Positions 16,232-22,972 of a stretch of DNA of 30,942 nt are shown one piece after another. This DNA comes from CAZEHO01 sp964511945 (lineage in GTDB: Bacteria > Actinomycetota > Acidimicrobiia > Spongiisociales > UBA11373). Positions within the stretch are counted from its first letter, which is position 1. Every line of letters begins with the position of its first letter. The stretch lies in the NCBI GenBank assembly GCA_964511945.1, contig CAZEHO010000035.1, forward strand, positions 1 through 30,942. Reading direction: 5' to 3'. The translations under genes were made by a program, and so were the position numbers. The notes beneath the pieces were generated by a model. The model did no database searches. It was not told the origin of the DNA and saw nothing but the letters and a program-made list of their open reading frames with translations.

Positions 16232-17389
16232 CTATCCGTAATTCCTGGCGGCATCGATCATTGCGCGGACGTTGTCCGGCTTCGCGTCCCAGGGCACTTC
16301 ACACTCCGACCCCAGGATGAATCCTCCTCCCTCGGCACAGTCCTCGATCAATTGCCTGCAGTAGTCGTCCACGTCCTCGGGCGAGCCATACACGAACAGG
16401 GCCGAGGGAACGTTCCCATAGACGGTGACGATTCCGCCCAGGGCCTCCTTGGCCGCCTTCATGTTCGTCTTCTCGAAATCCATGACGATCTTGCCCTTGG
16501 GTATGCCCTCGCTGATCGCCCGAATCGTCTCCAGGAAGGGCGTGTGGTCGTTGTCCCAATGGTTCCAAACCTTGAAGCCCCGACCCACCCAGGCAGCGTT
16601 CATAGCCTTCGCGTACGGCCAGAACACCTCTTCGTAGATCCCTCGTGACATGCCGGGAGGTCCCCCGTTGTAGAAGAAGATCACATCGGCGCCGGGCACT
16701 TCGCCGGCCCCCATGGCCATGGCGATCTGCATCGCATGAACGATCTCGTATTCCATTACCCACTCACAGAAGGCATGAACCTTCTCGGGCTCCTCGTAGA
16801 GGTCCATGGTCAGTTGATCGATGCCCCGGTAGTACTGGAGGAGATCAAGGGGATGGCAGGCGCGGGCACCCTTCAGCAGCGGGATCCCGGTCTGCTCAAC
16901 GTACGCCGACCACGCATTCGCAAAGCGCTTGGGGAATTCGAAATGGTTGTGGAGAAACTCGCCGGGGCTCCGATAAAAGACATCGTTATCGAGTCCCCGG
17001 TTGAAGAGGATCGGTGCAAAGCCCCGCTCCTGGATATCGTCGTAGTCCTCAATGATCAGCTTCTCCCTGATATTCGGGATGTTGCCCTCAGGTGGGAACT
17101 CGTCGGCAATCCTCCAATCCAGCGTGACCTGATCCCACGCACCTCTGCCCAGCAGATAGCGGTGATCGAGGATGATCAGGTTGGGGTCGCACGCATCCCC
17201 GACCAGGTCTCCGTGTTCGACGAAAGCCTCCACCATCCTCTCCGGTTCGCTGAACATCTCCTTGATCGACATCCCCGCGAGGTAGGGGATGAGGTACAGA
17301 GTTATGGGCGCCACTGGCACCCGATCGGTTTCCTCCATGCGGTAGGCCGCTTCCATTCGCTCGAACGGTGTCATGCCCTTGGTCACCAT
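16232..17389 (-). CDS. UroD/MtaA-family methyltransferase
   Basis: A 385-residue protein of the uroporphyrinogen-decarboxylase superfamily, in the branch of methylcobamide methyltransferases (MtaA/MtbA/CmuA-like), not HemE. Metal motif: His277 and Asp279 in NHWDND, and Cys363 in GSECEVPWDAKPDNVRAM. Canonical MtaA enzymes have HxC...C, so one thiol ligand is replaced by Asp. The active site may bind zinc differently or use another methyl substrate or acceptor. Its ATG overlaps the end of the corrinoid-protein gene by 7 nt behind GGAGGTG, so it is co-translated. It could be a second methyltransferase or a substrate-specific one; no MtrH-like methyltransferase is in the window. Confidence 0.87.
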   Translation of the reverse strand: MVTKGMTPFERMEAAYRMEETDRVPVAPITLYLIPYLAGMSIKEMFSEPERMVEAFVEHGDLVGDACDPNLIILDHRYLLGRGAWDQVTLDWRIADEFPPEGNIPNIREKLIIEDYDDIQERGFAPILFNRGLDNDVFYRSPGEFLHNHFEFPKRFANAWSAYVEQTGIPLLKGARACHPLDLLQYYRGIDQLTMDLYEEPEKVHAFCEWVMEYEIVHAMQIAMAMGAGEVPGADVIFFYNGGPPGMSRGIYEEVFWPYAKAMNAAWVGRGFKVWNHWDNDHTPFLETIRAISEGIPKGKIVMDFEKTNMKAAKEALGGIVTVYGNVPSALFVYGSPEDVDDYCRQLIEDCAEGGGFILGSECEVPWDAKPDNVRAMIDAARNYG

Positions 17390-18030
17390 TCACCTCCGGC
17401 CCCCGCTTCGAACCATCTCTCGATCACCTTGATACCCTCGTTTGCGTTGGCCGCAGCATGATCGGCCCCAATCTCACCGGGGTCGACATCCCCAACGATT
17501 CCACCGCCAACGATCACCTTCACCTGGCTCCGAATGCCGGCAGCCTCCATGCCGTGGATCGTGTTGCTCATCTCGTGGACACACGCCGTGAGCAGGGCGC
17601 TCAGGCCGACAACGGCCGGCCGGGCCTCCTTCACCTTTTCAACGAAGGCAGCCGCAGGGACATCCACGCCCAGGTCGATGACCTCATACCCTTTGCAATC
17701 CAGCAGGTTGGCAACGATGTTCTTCCCGAGATCGTGAACGTCGCCCTTGACGGTTCCTAGGAGGACCGTGCCCTTCGCTTCCGTGGATCCATAGCGTTCC
17801 TTGATGGCAGGGCTCAATGCCGCCGCCGCTGCCCGGAAGACCTGTGCGGCACGCATCAGCTCCATCAGGAAGTAGTCGCCGTTCTCATACCTCCGGCCGA
17901 CTTCCTCCATGCCGGCCCTGGCCTCGTCCACTATCTCGAGAGGATCTCGGTTATCACGGAGAGCGCGTTGCACCGCCGCGAGAGCGCCCTCCTTATCCAG
18001 GTCCAGAATCGCCCCTGTCAGCGTTCCCAT
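17383..18030 (-). CDS. Corrinoid (B12)-binding methyl-carrier protein
   Basis: A 215-residue carrier with an N-terminal four-helix cap domain (about 1-85) and a C-terminal cobalamin-binding Rossmann domain. The lower-ligand motif is Asp97-x-His99-x-x-Gly102 in KGDVHDLGKN; His99 should coordinate cobalt. The SALLT motif (144-148) and VGGG (174-177) complete the nucleotide-tail pocket. Length and order match MtbC/MtmC/MttC/MtaC-type proteins. The start is the ATG at 18030 with AAGGAGGGAG upstream; the longer frame to 18240 overlaps the small gene and was rejected. It would accept methyl groups from the MttB-like enzyme and donate them through the UroD-like enzyme. Confidence 0.95.
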   Translation of the reverse strand: MGTLTGAILDLDKEGALAAVQRALRDNRDPLEIVDEARAGMEEVGRRYENGDYFLMELMRAAQVFRAAAAALSPAIKERYGSTEAKGTVLLGTVKGDVHDLGKNIVANLLDCKGYEVIDLGVDVPAAAFVEKVKEARPAVVGLSALLTACVHEMSNTIHGMEAAGIRSQVKVIVGGGIVGDVDPGEIGADHAAANANEGIKVIERWFEAGAGGEW

Positions 18031-18212
18031 GGTGCTTCTCCCTCCTTCCACATCAACTTGAGAAGGACGAAGCTCCAGGGGGCGTACCGCATCATCATGT
18101 CCGCCCCACGGCCAAAGAGCCACTTCGCTGTGACGCGATTGAATTCGTCCTCGGAGGGCGGCCGCAACCCTGCAGCAATCCCCTCGAGGAGGTCTGTTTC
18201 CGCCGGCTTCAT
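18018..18212 (-). CDS. Small protein upstream of corrinoid carrier, unknown
   Basis: A 64-residue, Met/Trp-rich protein of unknown function. It has an acidic helix-like N-terminal part (MKPAETDLLEGIAAGL) and an aromatic, methionine-rich C-terminal part around residues 38-58 (MMMRYAPWSFVLLKLMW). It overlaps the corrinoid gene by 13 nt, and the ribosome site AAGGGGAG precedes the ATG at 18212. An in-frame ATG at 18332 would give 104 residues. The promoter predicted at 18352-18380 lies just ahead of that start, so the longer form is possible. Coupling to the carrier implies a role in the methyl-transfer module, such as an assembly factor or accessory subunit (inference). Confidence 0.65.
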   Translation of the reverse strand: MKPAETDLLEGIAAGLRPPSEDEFNRVTAKWLFGRGADMMMRYAPWSFVLLKLMWKEGEAPWER

Positions 18213-18351
18213 ATGGCTCCCCTTCGTGGATCGCGGCCACGGTGTGCCTCGTATCGCAGCCTCTCTCAATGACCCCGACCGAGTGGTGATCGCCGCCGCC
18301 TCCACTAATCGGTCAGGATCCACATGAACCATCTAATCCACCGAGATCGGG

Positions 18352-18380
18352 ATCCTAATCCATGGATTCACTTGCTGCAA
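18352..18380 (-). promoter_or_regulatory. Promoter with palindromic operator for the corrinoid operon
   Basis: On the minus strand TTGCAG and TAGGAT are separated by exactly 17 nt, CAAGTGAATCCATGGAT. The perfect 12-bp palindrome AATCCATGGATT (18357-18368) covers the spacer and the edge of the -10 box. An operator so placed would normally repress, or allow activation by DNA untwisting. The spacer matches that at 13107-13123 in 14 of 17 positions. From 18381 to 18540 I see nothing else. Confidence 0.55.
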
Positions 18381-18540
18381 TTGCCAGTAAGACCACGAAT
18401 CAGCGGCAAGAGGCTGGATAATCCGGTTCGGCAAGGTTTCGAGACGGTCGGCTTCGACGACCTGCAGTACCCGCACATCGAACCGGCATCCTCAGCCGTC
18501 GGAACACGGCATCACTCGAAGTCCGGGATCCAACCTCGCG

Positions 18541-18750
18541 CTATTGCCGCTTCGCTCGATCGGCAGCCCATTCCTCGATGTCCTGTCTCAGCCAGAGTCG
18601 GATTCGGCTTCGCTTGATGTCCACGATCGGGCGAGGCATGTCCGAGTAGCGCCGTTGGTAGGTGCTCACTGATTGGTGCTGCGAGAGACCGAGGATCTCG
18701 GCAACCCCCTGAGAGTCGATGAGATCCTCGGGGTCGATACGCCGGCTCAC
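18541..18750 (-). CDS. Small AlpA/MerR-like helix-turn-helix protein
   Basis: A 69-residue DNA-binding protein. A helix-turn-helix lies at about 10-35 (LIDSQGVAEILGLSQHQSVS), followed by the RPIVDI...RLWLRQDIEEWAAD ending typical of AlpA/excisionase-like regulators (residues 40-63). It starts at GTG 18750 with a weak ribosome site. It is divergent from the excisionase-integrase pair, and a palindrome lies between them at 18800-18815. It may control integrase expression or act as a second directionality factor. Confidence 0.72.
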   Translation of the reverse strand: MSRRIDPEDLIDSQGVAEILGLSQHQSVSTYQRRYSDMPRPIVDIKRSRIRLWLRQDIEEWAADRAKRQ

Positions 18751-18774
18751 AGGCCGGAAGTCTAAGCATTACGA

Positions 18775-18815
18775 CTGACACTGTGCCACAAATCTGCTAG
18801 TCTTAAAATTAAGAC
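18775..18815 (+). promoter_or_regulatory. Promoter and palindromic operator of the xis-int genes
   Basis: CTGACA (18775-18780), 17 nt, TAGTCT (18798-18803) forms a plausible promoter; an alternative -10 is TAAAAT at 18804-18809. The palindrome GTCTTAA-AA-TTAAGAC (18800-18815) overlaps both -10 candidates, so a bound regulator should block transcription. This AT-rich patch stands out from its GC-rich surroundings. Confidence 0.55.
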
Positions 18816-18825
18816 AACCGGAGCC

Positions 18826-18856
18826 GGTCCCGGCGGTGCTGGAACACCCCGGGACC
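18826..18856 (+). other. Leader hairpin ahead of the excisionase gene
   Basis: GGTCCCGG (18826-18833) plus GGTG (18835-18838) pair with CACC (18845-18848) plus CCGGGACC (18849-18856), leaving a 6-nt loop and one bulged base. It lies in the 5' leader 17 nt before the AGAGGAGG ribosome site, where it could attenuate or stabilise the mRNA. Confidence 0.5.
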
Positions 18857-18886
18857 CGGCCGGAAACCTGCAGAGGAGGTTCCGAC

Positions 18887-19105
18887 ATGGTTCAGGCTAC
18901 GCCACTCCCCCACCCCATCGTCACCGAGCTATCGGAACGGGTCGTACTCACCGTCGAGGAGGCTGCCCTGTTTCTCGGGTTGGGCCGCTCCGCGGTGTAT
19001 GAAGCCTGCCGGCGCGGTGAGTTGCCGACTCGCCGGCTCGGCCGCCGAATCCTGATCCCGGTGCCCGCCCTGCTGGAGTGGCTGGGCACCGACACTGCGG
19101 CCTGA
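18887..19105 (+). CDS. Excisionase-family DNA-binding protein
   Basis: A 72-residue helix-turn-helix protein of the excisionase/MerR-like HTH_17 type: LTVEEAALFLGLGRSAVYEA (residues 22-41), then CRRGELPTRRLGRRILIPVPALLEWL. Such proteins bind bent DNA at att sites and favour excision by the integrase. The ATG at 18887 is chosen for its strong AGAGGAGG site. The stop lies 9 nt before the integrase GTG, so the two form one transcript, the usual actinobacterial integrative-element arrangement. Confidence 0.9.
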   Translation: MVQATPLPHPIVTELSERVVLTVEEAALFLGLGRSAVYEACRRGELPTRRLGRRILIPVPALLEWLGTDTAA

Positions 19106-19114
19106 CCGGCCGTC

Positions 19115-20320
19115 GTGCAGGGTCACATCCACAAACGAACTCGCGCCACCACAACGGGGAGGACCACCACGCGGTGGTATGTGGTGATCGATATCGGGCG
19201 AACGCCGGATGGGAGACGCCGCCAGAAGTGGCACGGCGGCTACCCCACCCGCAAACAAGCCGAGGCCGCCCGGGCCGAGCTGGTGCACCAACTCAACACC
19301 GGCCGCTACGTCGAGGTAACCAACACCACGCTGGCGGAGTGGACCACTGAGGGGTGGCTGCCGGCGATGCGTACCCAGCTCAAACCGAGCACCTGGCACT
19401 CCTACAACCGGAACCTGACCCTCCACGTCCTCCCATCCCTCGGTAATACACCGCTGCGCCATCTCACCCCGGGCCGGCTCAACACCCTGTATGCCGGGCT
19501 CCTCGAGACCGGCAACCACACCCGAACGGGTGGCCTCGCCGCCAAGACTGTGCGCTACATCCACACCACCATCCGCAAGGCGCTCTCCGACGCCGTCGAC
19601 GCCGGAATCCTCGCCACCAACCCGGCCGACCGAGCCAAACCACCCCGAATCCGGCCGACCCCCGCCAGTGAGCTTCGCACCTGGACCGCCGACCAACTCG
19701 CACAGTTCCTCGACACCACCCGGAAACACCGTCTGGCTGCGGCCTGGCGCCTCGCCGCCATGACCGGGATGCGCCGCGGCGAGATCCTCGGGCTCCGCTG
19801 GGCCGATGTCGACCTCGATGCCGGACGCCTCGCGGTACGCCGCACCCTCATCTCCGTCGCCTATCGGATCCAGCACTCCACCCCCAAGACCCACCAGGCC
19901 CGAACCATCGACCTCGACTCCCAAACCATCACCCAACTCCGGAACCACCAGGCCCGGCAGCAGGCAGAACGAGAACACTGGGGCATCGAATACCAGGATC
20001 AGGGACTCGTCTTCGCCCGCGAGAACGGCACCCCAATCCACCCCGACGGATTCACCCAAACCTTCACCAACCTCGTCGCCCGCATCGGACTACCCCGGAT
20101 CCGTCTCCACGACCTCCGCCACACCCACGCCACCCTCGCCCTCCAAGCCGGCGTACCCATCAAGGTGGTCTCCGAACGCCTCGGACACCAAGACCCCGCC
20201 TTCACCCTCCGCCAATACACCCACGCCATCCCCGGCATGCAAGCCCAAGCCGCCGCCCAGATCGCCCAACTCGTCGACGCAAGGTCGCTCAATGAATCCC
20301 CGCCGCCCACCACTCCATGA
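19115..20320 (+). CDS. Tyrosine recombinase / site-specific integrase
   Basis: A 401-residue integrase with three parts: an N-terminal arm-type DNA-binding domain (about 1-65), a SAM-like core-binding domain (70-165) and a C-terminal catalytic domain (190-385). All catalytic residues are present: Arg220 (TGMRRGE), Lys258 (TPKTHQARTI), His332 and Arg335 (LHDLRHTHAT), His358 (LGHQ) and nucleophile Tyr368 (RQYTH). It begins at GTG 19115 and appears intact. It sits 649 nt from the 3' end of tRNA-Lys, the expected side for a tRNA-targeting element. Direct repeats at 20890 could be arm sites. Confidence 0.96.
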   Translation: MQGHIHKRTRATTTGRTTTRWYVVIDIGRTPDGRRRQKWHGGYPTRKQAEAARAELVHQLNTGRYVEVTNTTLAEWTTEGWLPAMRTQLKPSTWHSYNRNLTLHVLPSLGNTPLRHLTPGRLNTLYAGLLETGNHTRTGGLAAKTVRYIHTTIRKALSDAVDAGILATNPADRAKPPRIRPTPASELRTWTADQLAQFLDTTRKHRLAAAWRLAAMTGMRRGEILGLRWADVDLDAGRLAVRRTLISVAYRIQHSTPKTHQARTIDLDSQTITQLRNHQARQQAEREHWGIEYQDQGLVFARENGTPIHPDGFTQTFTNLVARIGLPRIRLHDLRHTHATLALQAGVPIKVVSERLGHQDPAFTLRQYTHAIPGMQAQAAAQIAQLVDARSLNESPPPTTP

Positions 20321-20594
20321 ACAAGGTCAAATCAAACGGCACGATGTCGTAACGGCGGCCGGTGCGATGACACCAGACGATCCACCACTCGCGAAGCCGG
20401 CGAGGATCCATCTGCCACGGGATCCCACCCTCCGGCTCCAGTTGATCCCACCACCAATCGAGGAACTCCTCGAAGTCCGACGGGATGACCGGGTCACGGT
20501 CCTGTTCACCGAGCCAAGCCACATAGAGCAGCCGTACCTCACGGATTCCGAGTCTCAACGCAGCGAGGTGGGCAGGGAGTCGGTTCGAGGCCAT
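20289..20594 (-). CDS. Trp-rich hypothetical protein beside the integrase
   Basis: A 101-residue protein with ten tryptophans, in clusters WLGEQ, DWWWD, REWWIVW and MEWWAAG, and many acidic residues; no signal peptide or membrane segment. I do not recognise the family. The ATG at 20594 has a clear AAGGAGAGG site, supporting a real gene. Its 3' end overlaps the convergent integrase by 32 nt. Its position between int and the att site marks it as element cargo, perhaps regulatory or anti-host. The 374 bases from here to tRNA-Lys hold repeats only. Confidence 0.75.
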   Translation of the reverse strand: MASNRLPAHLAALRLGIREVRLLYVAWLGEQDRDPVIPSDFEEFLDWWWDQLEPEGGIPWQMDPRRLREWWIVWCHRTGRRYDIVPFDLTLFMEWWAAGIH

Positions 20595-20723
20595 GGCGCC
20601 TCTCCTTTCAGGAAGGCGCTCGACGGCGCTCGACAACACGAACCCGATCACCGTACCACTCAATCGGCTCGGATCGATGAGCAGCGACGCTCAGCGACGC
20701 CCATCCCGAGGGTCGATTCTGAT

Positions 20724-20759
20724 GTCGAAATAGCTGTGTACGCTCCGCATTATTTCGAC
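20724..20759. repeat. 9-bp inverted repeat in the att-proximal region
   Basis: GTCGAAATA (20724-20732) and TATTTCGAC (20751-20759) flank 18 nt. It is AT-rich relative to its surroundings. Further right, CATGAGGTC occurs twice near 20800-20825 and GCATGGGGT twice near 20847-20873. These short repeats next to an integrase and tRNA could be protein-binding sites of the recombination complex. Confidence 0.4.
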
Positions 20760-20889
20760 CGCGCAGCGCACACAACTCGCCGATCTGGTGGCACCTTCCA
20801 TGAGGTCAGGGTCTCCCATGAGGTCGACTTGAAACCCGCAACCTTGCATGGGGTACGACCGTCGCATGGGGTCCAGAACCCGGATCCGG

Positions 20890-20908
20890 TTTGACACAGG
20901 TTTGACAC
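20890..20908 (+). repeat. TTTGACAC direct repeat pair, right edge
   Basis: TTTGACAC at 20890-20897 and 20901-20908, 11-bp period, 61 bp from the tRNA-Lys 3' end. It matches the pair at 1374-1392 in sequence, strand and period. One helical turn between sites would put bound recombinase arms on the same DNA face. Confidence 0.5.
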
Positions 20909-20968
20909 GAACCAGCCCAGCACCCGGCGGATCCGCAAGGAACCCCCATCGCGTAAGGGTTTCCGAGG

Positions 20969-21041
20969 TGGGCCGGGGGGGACTCGAACCCCCAACCGTC
21001 GGGTTAAAAGCCCGCTGCTCTGCCAATTGAGCTACCGGCCC
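20969..21041 (-). tRNA. tRNA-Lys (anticodon TTT)
   Basis: A complete 73-nt cloverleaf: acceptor GGGCCGG/CCGGCCC, D-arm AGCTCAATTGGCAGAGC, anticodon loop CTTTTAA, T-arm GGGGGTTCGAGTCCCCC and discriminator A; CCA is not encoded. Its 3' end points at the integrase, making it the probable attachment gene. Its 3' half is similar but not identical (39 of 46 positions) to the tRNA-Asn fragment at 1214. Confidence 0.97.
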
Positions 21042-21065
21042 ACCGAGCAAGGTAGCACCGAGTGG

Positions 21066-21104
21066 GTGGGCACCCGGATGCCGTGTCATCATCCGGGTGC
21101 CCAC
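21066..21104 (-). terminator. 15-bp perfect hairpin
   Basis: The arms GTGGGCACCCGGATG (21066-21080) and CATCCGGGTGCCCAC (21090-21104) enclose a 9-nt loop. The stop codon of the minus-strand remnant at 21089 lies inside the structure, so this looks like its terminator, insulating tRNA-Lys. Confidence 0.65.
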
Positions 21105-21271
21105 ACCGCCGGCTCGTAGATGCAGCACGCCGTTCCGGTGCCACCGGCCAGGTCGATGCTCCTGCCGCTGAACCCGACCACCACCAGATCCTCACCCAGG
21201 ACCGCTCCACCGGTCATCGTGAAGGTCGGGGCTGAATCGATGTCACCGAAGACCCCCAGATCGTGCTGCAC
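21089..21271 (-). pseudogene. Probable 3' remnant of an unknown gene
   Basis: A 60-residue frame from GTG 21271, with beta-strand-like text (GGAVLGEDLVVVGFSGRSID) and two adjacent Cys. It ends in its own hairpin terminator, but there is no convincing ribosome site or ATG, and an in-frame stop lies about 75 nt upstream. It reads as the C-terminal end of a longer, perhaps secreted beta-rich protein whose front was lost, plausibly during insertions at the tRNA. A small real gene is the alternative. Confidence 0.4.
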
Positions 21272-21370
21272 GCGCTCCCAGACCTGCGACGCCTCGAGTG
21301 GCTCCCGCGGTTCCCGCCGGGCCGAGGCTGATGAAACGCTTAGGGACCGTCGCTACCGTCGAGCCCACTC

Positions 21371-22924
21371 ATGAGCAGTGACCTGATCTTCGCAACCGAC
21401 CTCGGTACCTCGGGTCCCAAGGTGGGTCTGGTCGATATCACCGGAAAGGTGCTCGACACAGACTTCGAGCCCGTCGACCTTTACCTGCTTCCCGGCGGCG
21501 GCGCCGAGCAGGACCCGCGCCAATGGTGGAGCGCGCTGGGAATAGCCTCCCGCCGCCTCATGGAACGCAACTCCGGGGCCACTGTTGTCGGGGTCGGCAC
21601 CACCGCGCAGTGGTCGGGAACGGTCGCTGTCGACGAGCACGGAGATCCGCTGGGCAACGCGATCATCTGGATGGACAGCCGCGGTGCATCGCTCCTCGCC
21701 GAGCGGATCGGTGGTGCCGTCTCATTTGAGGGATACAGCCTGCGCAAGCTGTGGCGGTGGATCCGACTCACCGGCGGCGCTCCGGGCCGGGCGGGCAAGG
21801 ACCCGATCGCTCACATCCTGTGGCTGGAGGCGGCCGATCCCGAGCGCTATCGGGAGACGACCACATTCCTCGAGCCGAAGGACTACCTGAACCTCCGGAT
21901 GACCGGCGTTCCAGCCGCCAGCTACGACTCGATGACCCTCCACTGGGTCACGGACAACAGGCGCCTCGATGCCGTCGACTACCACCCCCGGTTGCTCCGC
22001 CTCGCCGGATTGCCGCGGGAGAAGCTGCCCCCACTGCTGCAGGCCACCGACGTGGTCGGCACACTGCAGGCCGGCGCAGCCGGGCACCTCGGGCTGCCGG
22101 CCGGAATCCCGGTGGCGGCCGGGACCGCGGATCTGCAATCGGCCGGGATCGGCTCCGGATGCGTCACCGATTTCGCCGCTCACCTCTACGTCGGGACTTC
22201 GGCCTGGATCAATACCCATGTCCCGTTCAAGAAGACGGATCTGCTGCACAGTCTTGCGGCTCTTCCTTCTCCCCTCCCGGGGCGCTACTTCCTGGCCAAC
22301 GAGCAGGAAACCGCAGGTGCCTGCCTCGACTACCTCGGGGCGGTCTTTTTCCCCGATTGGGCCGGGCCCGACAACGACCTCTACCGGCATCTCGATGAGA
22401 TCGCCGCCGAAGCACCGGCGGGAGCGGGCGGCGTGATCTTCACCCCGTGGTTGCTCGGAGAACGAACCCCCGTGGAGGACTCAACGCTGCGCGCCGCCTT
22501 CCTCAATCAGTCGCTCAACACCACCCGGGAACACCTGGTGCGAGCGGTGTTCGAAGGGGTCGCAATGAATGCACGGTGGCTCCTCCAATATGTGGAGCGC
22601 TTCTGCAAGCGACCGCTCGGTGGATTGACGTTCGTCGGCGGCGGCGCCAGATCGGACGTCTGGTGTCAGGTCTTTGCCGACGTCCTCAACCGCCCGATTC
22701 GTCAGGTCGCCGACCCGTCATCGGTGAACCTCCGGGGAGCCGCCCTGCTCGCTTCCCTCGCTCTGGAGCGCATCGACCTCGAGGGTGTCGCCGCAGCGGT
22801 GCCGATCAAGGCCACCTATCGGCCCAATGCGGCCCACCGCGACGTGTTCGACCGCGGGTTTGAGGCCTTCATCGATGCGCACAAGGCGACCAGGGGCATC
22901 TCCCGGCGTCTCAACGTGTCCTGA
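21371..22924 (+). CDS. FGGY-family carbohydrate kinase, xylulokinase-like
   Basis: A 517-residue two-domain sugar kinase that phosphorylates a polyol or ketose with ATP. The N-terminal phosphate-binding motif is ATDLGTSGPKVG (8-19), WMDSRG (100-105) is the sugar-side segment, and the catalytic base is probably Asp254 in AAGTADLQSAGIG. The ATP-side motif GGGARSDVW lies in the C-terminal domain. It is closest in style to the XylB group; the substrate is undecided. The ATG at 21371 lacks a Shine-Dalgarno sequence; TACCGT 12 nt upstream could be the -10 box of a near-leaderless transcript. The next gene follows by 48 nt and may be co-transcribed. Confidence 0.9.
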   Translation: MSSDLIFATDLGTSGPKVGLVDITGKVLDTDFEPVDLYLLPGGGAEQDPRQWWSALGIASRRLMERNSGATVVGVGTTAQWSGTVAVDEHGDPLGNAIIWMDSRGASLLAERIGGAVSFEGYSLRKLWRWIRLTGGAPGRAGKDPIAHILWLEAADPERYRETTTFLEPKDYLNLRMTGVPAASYDSMTLHWVTDNRRLDAVDYHPRLLRLAGLPREKLPPLLQATDVVGTLQAGAAGHLGLPAGIPVAAGTADLQSAGIGSGCVTDFAAHLYVGTSAWINTHVPFKKTDLLHSLAALPSPLPGRYFLANEQETAGACLDYLGAVFFPDWAGPDNDLYRHLDEIAAEAPAGAGGVIFTPWLLGERTPVEDSTLRAAFLNQSLNTTREHLVRAVFEGVAMNARWLLQYVERFCKRPLGGLTFVGGGARSDVWCQVFADVLNRPIRQVADPSSVNLRGAALLASLALERIDLEGVAAAVPIKATYRPNAAHRDVFDRGFEAFIDAHKATRGISRRLNVS

Positions 22925-22972
22925 GGTGCCGAAGCGGCCTACGGTGATGACGTCCGATCCGAGGAGACCGCG

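Noticed and set aside
16232..17389. HemE (uroporphyrinogen decarboxylase for heme)
   Set aside because: It is coupled to a corrinoid carrier and has the SECEVP Cys segment of methyltransferases; no heme genes are nearby.
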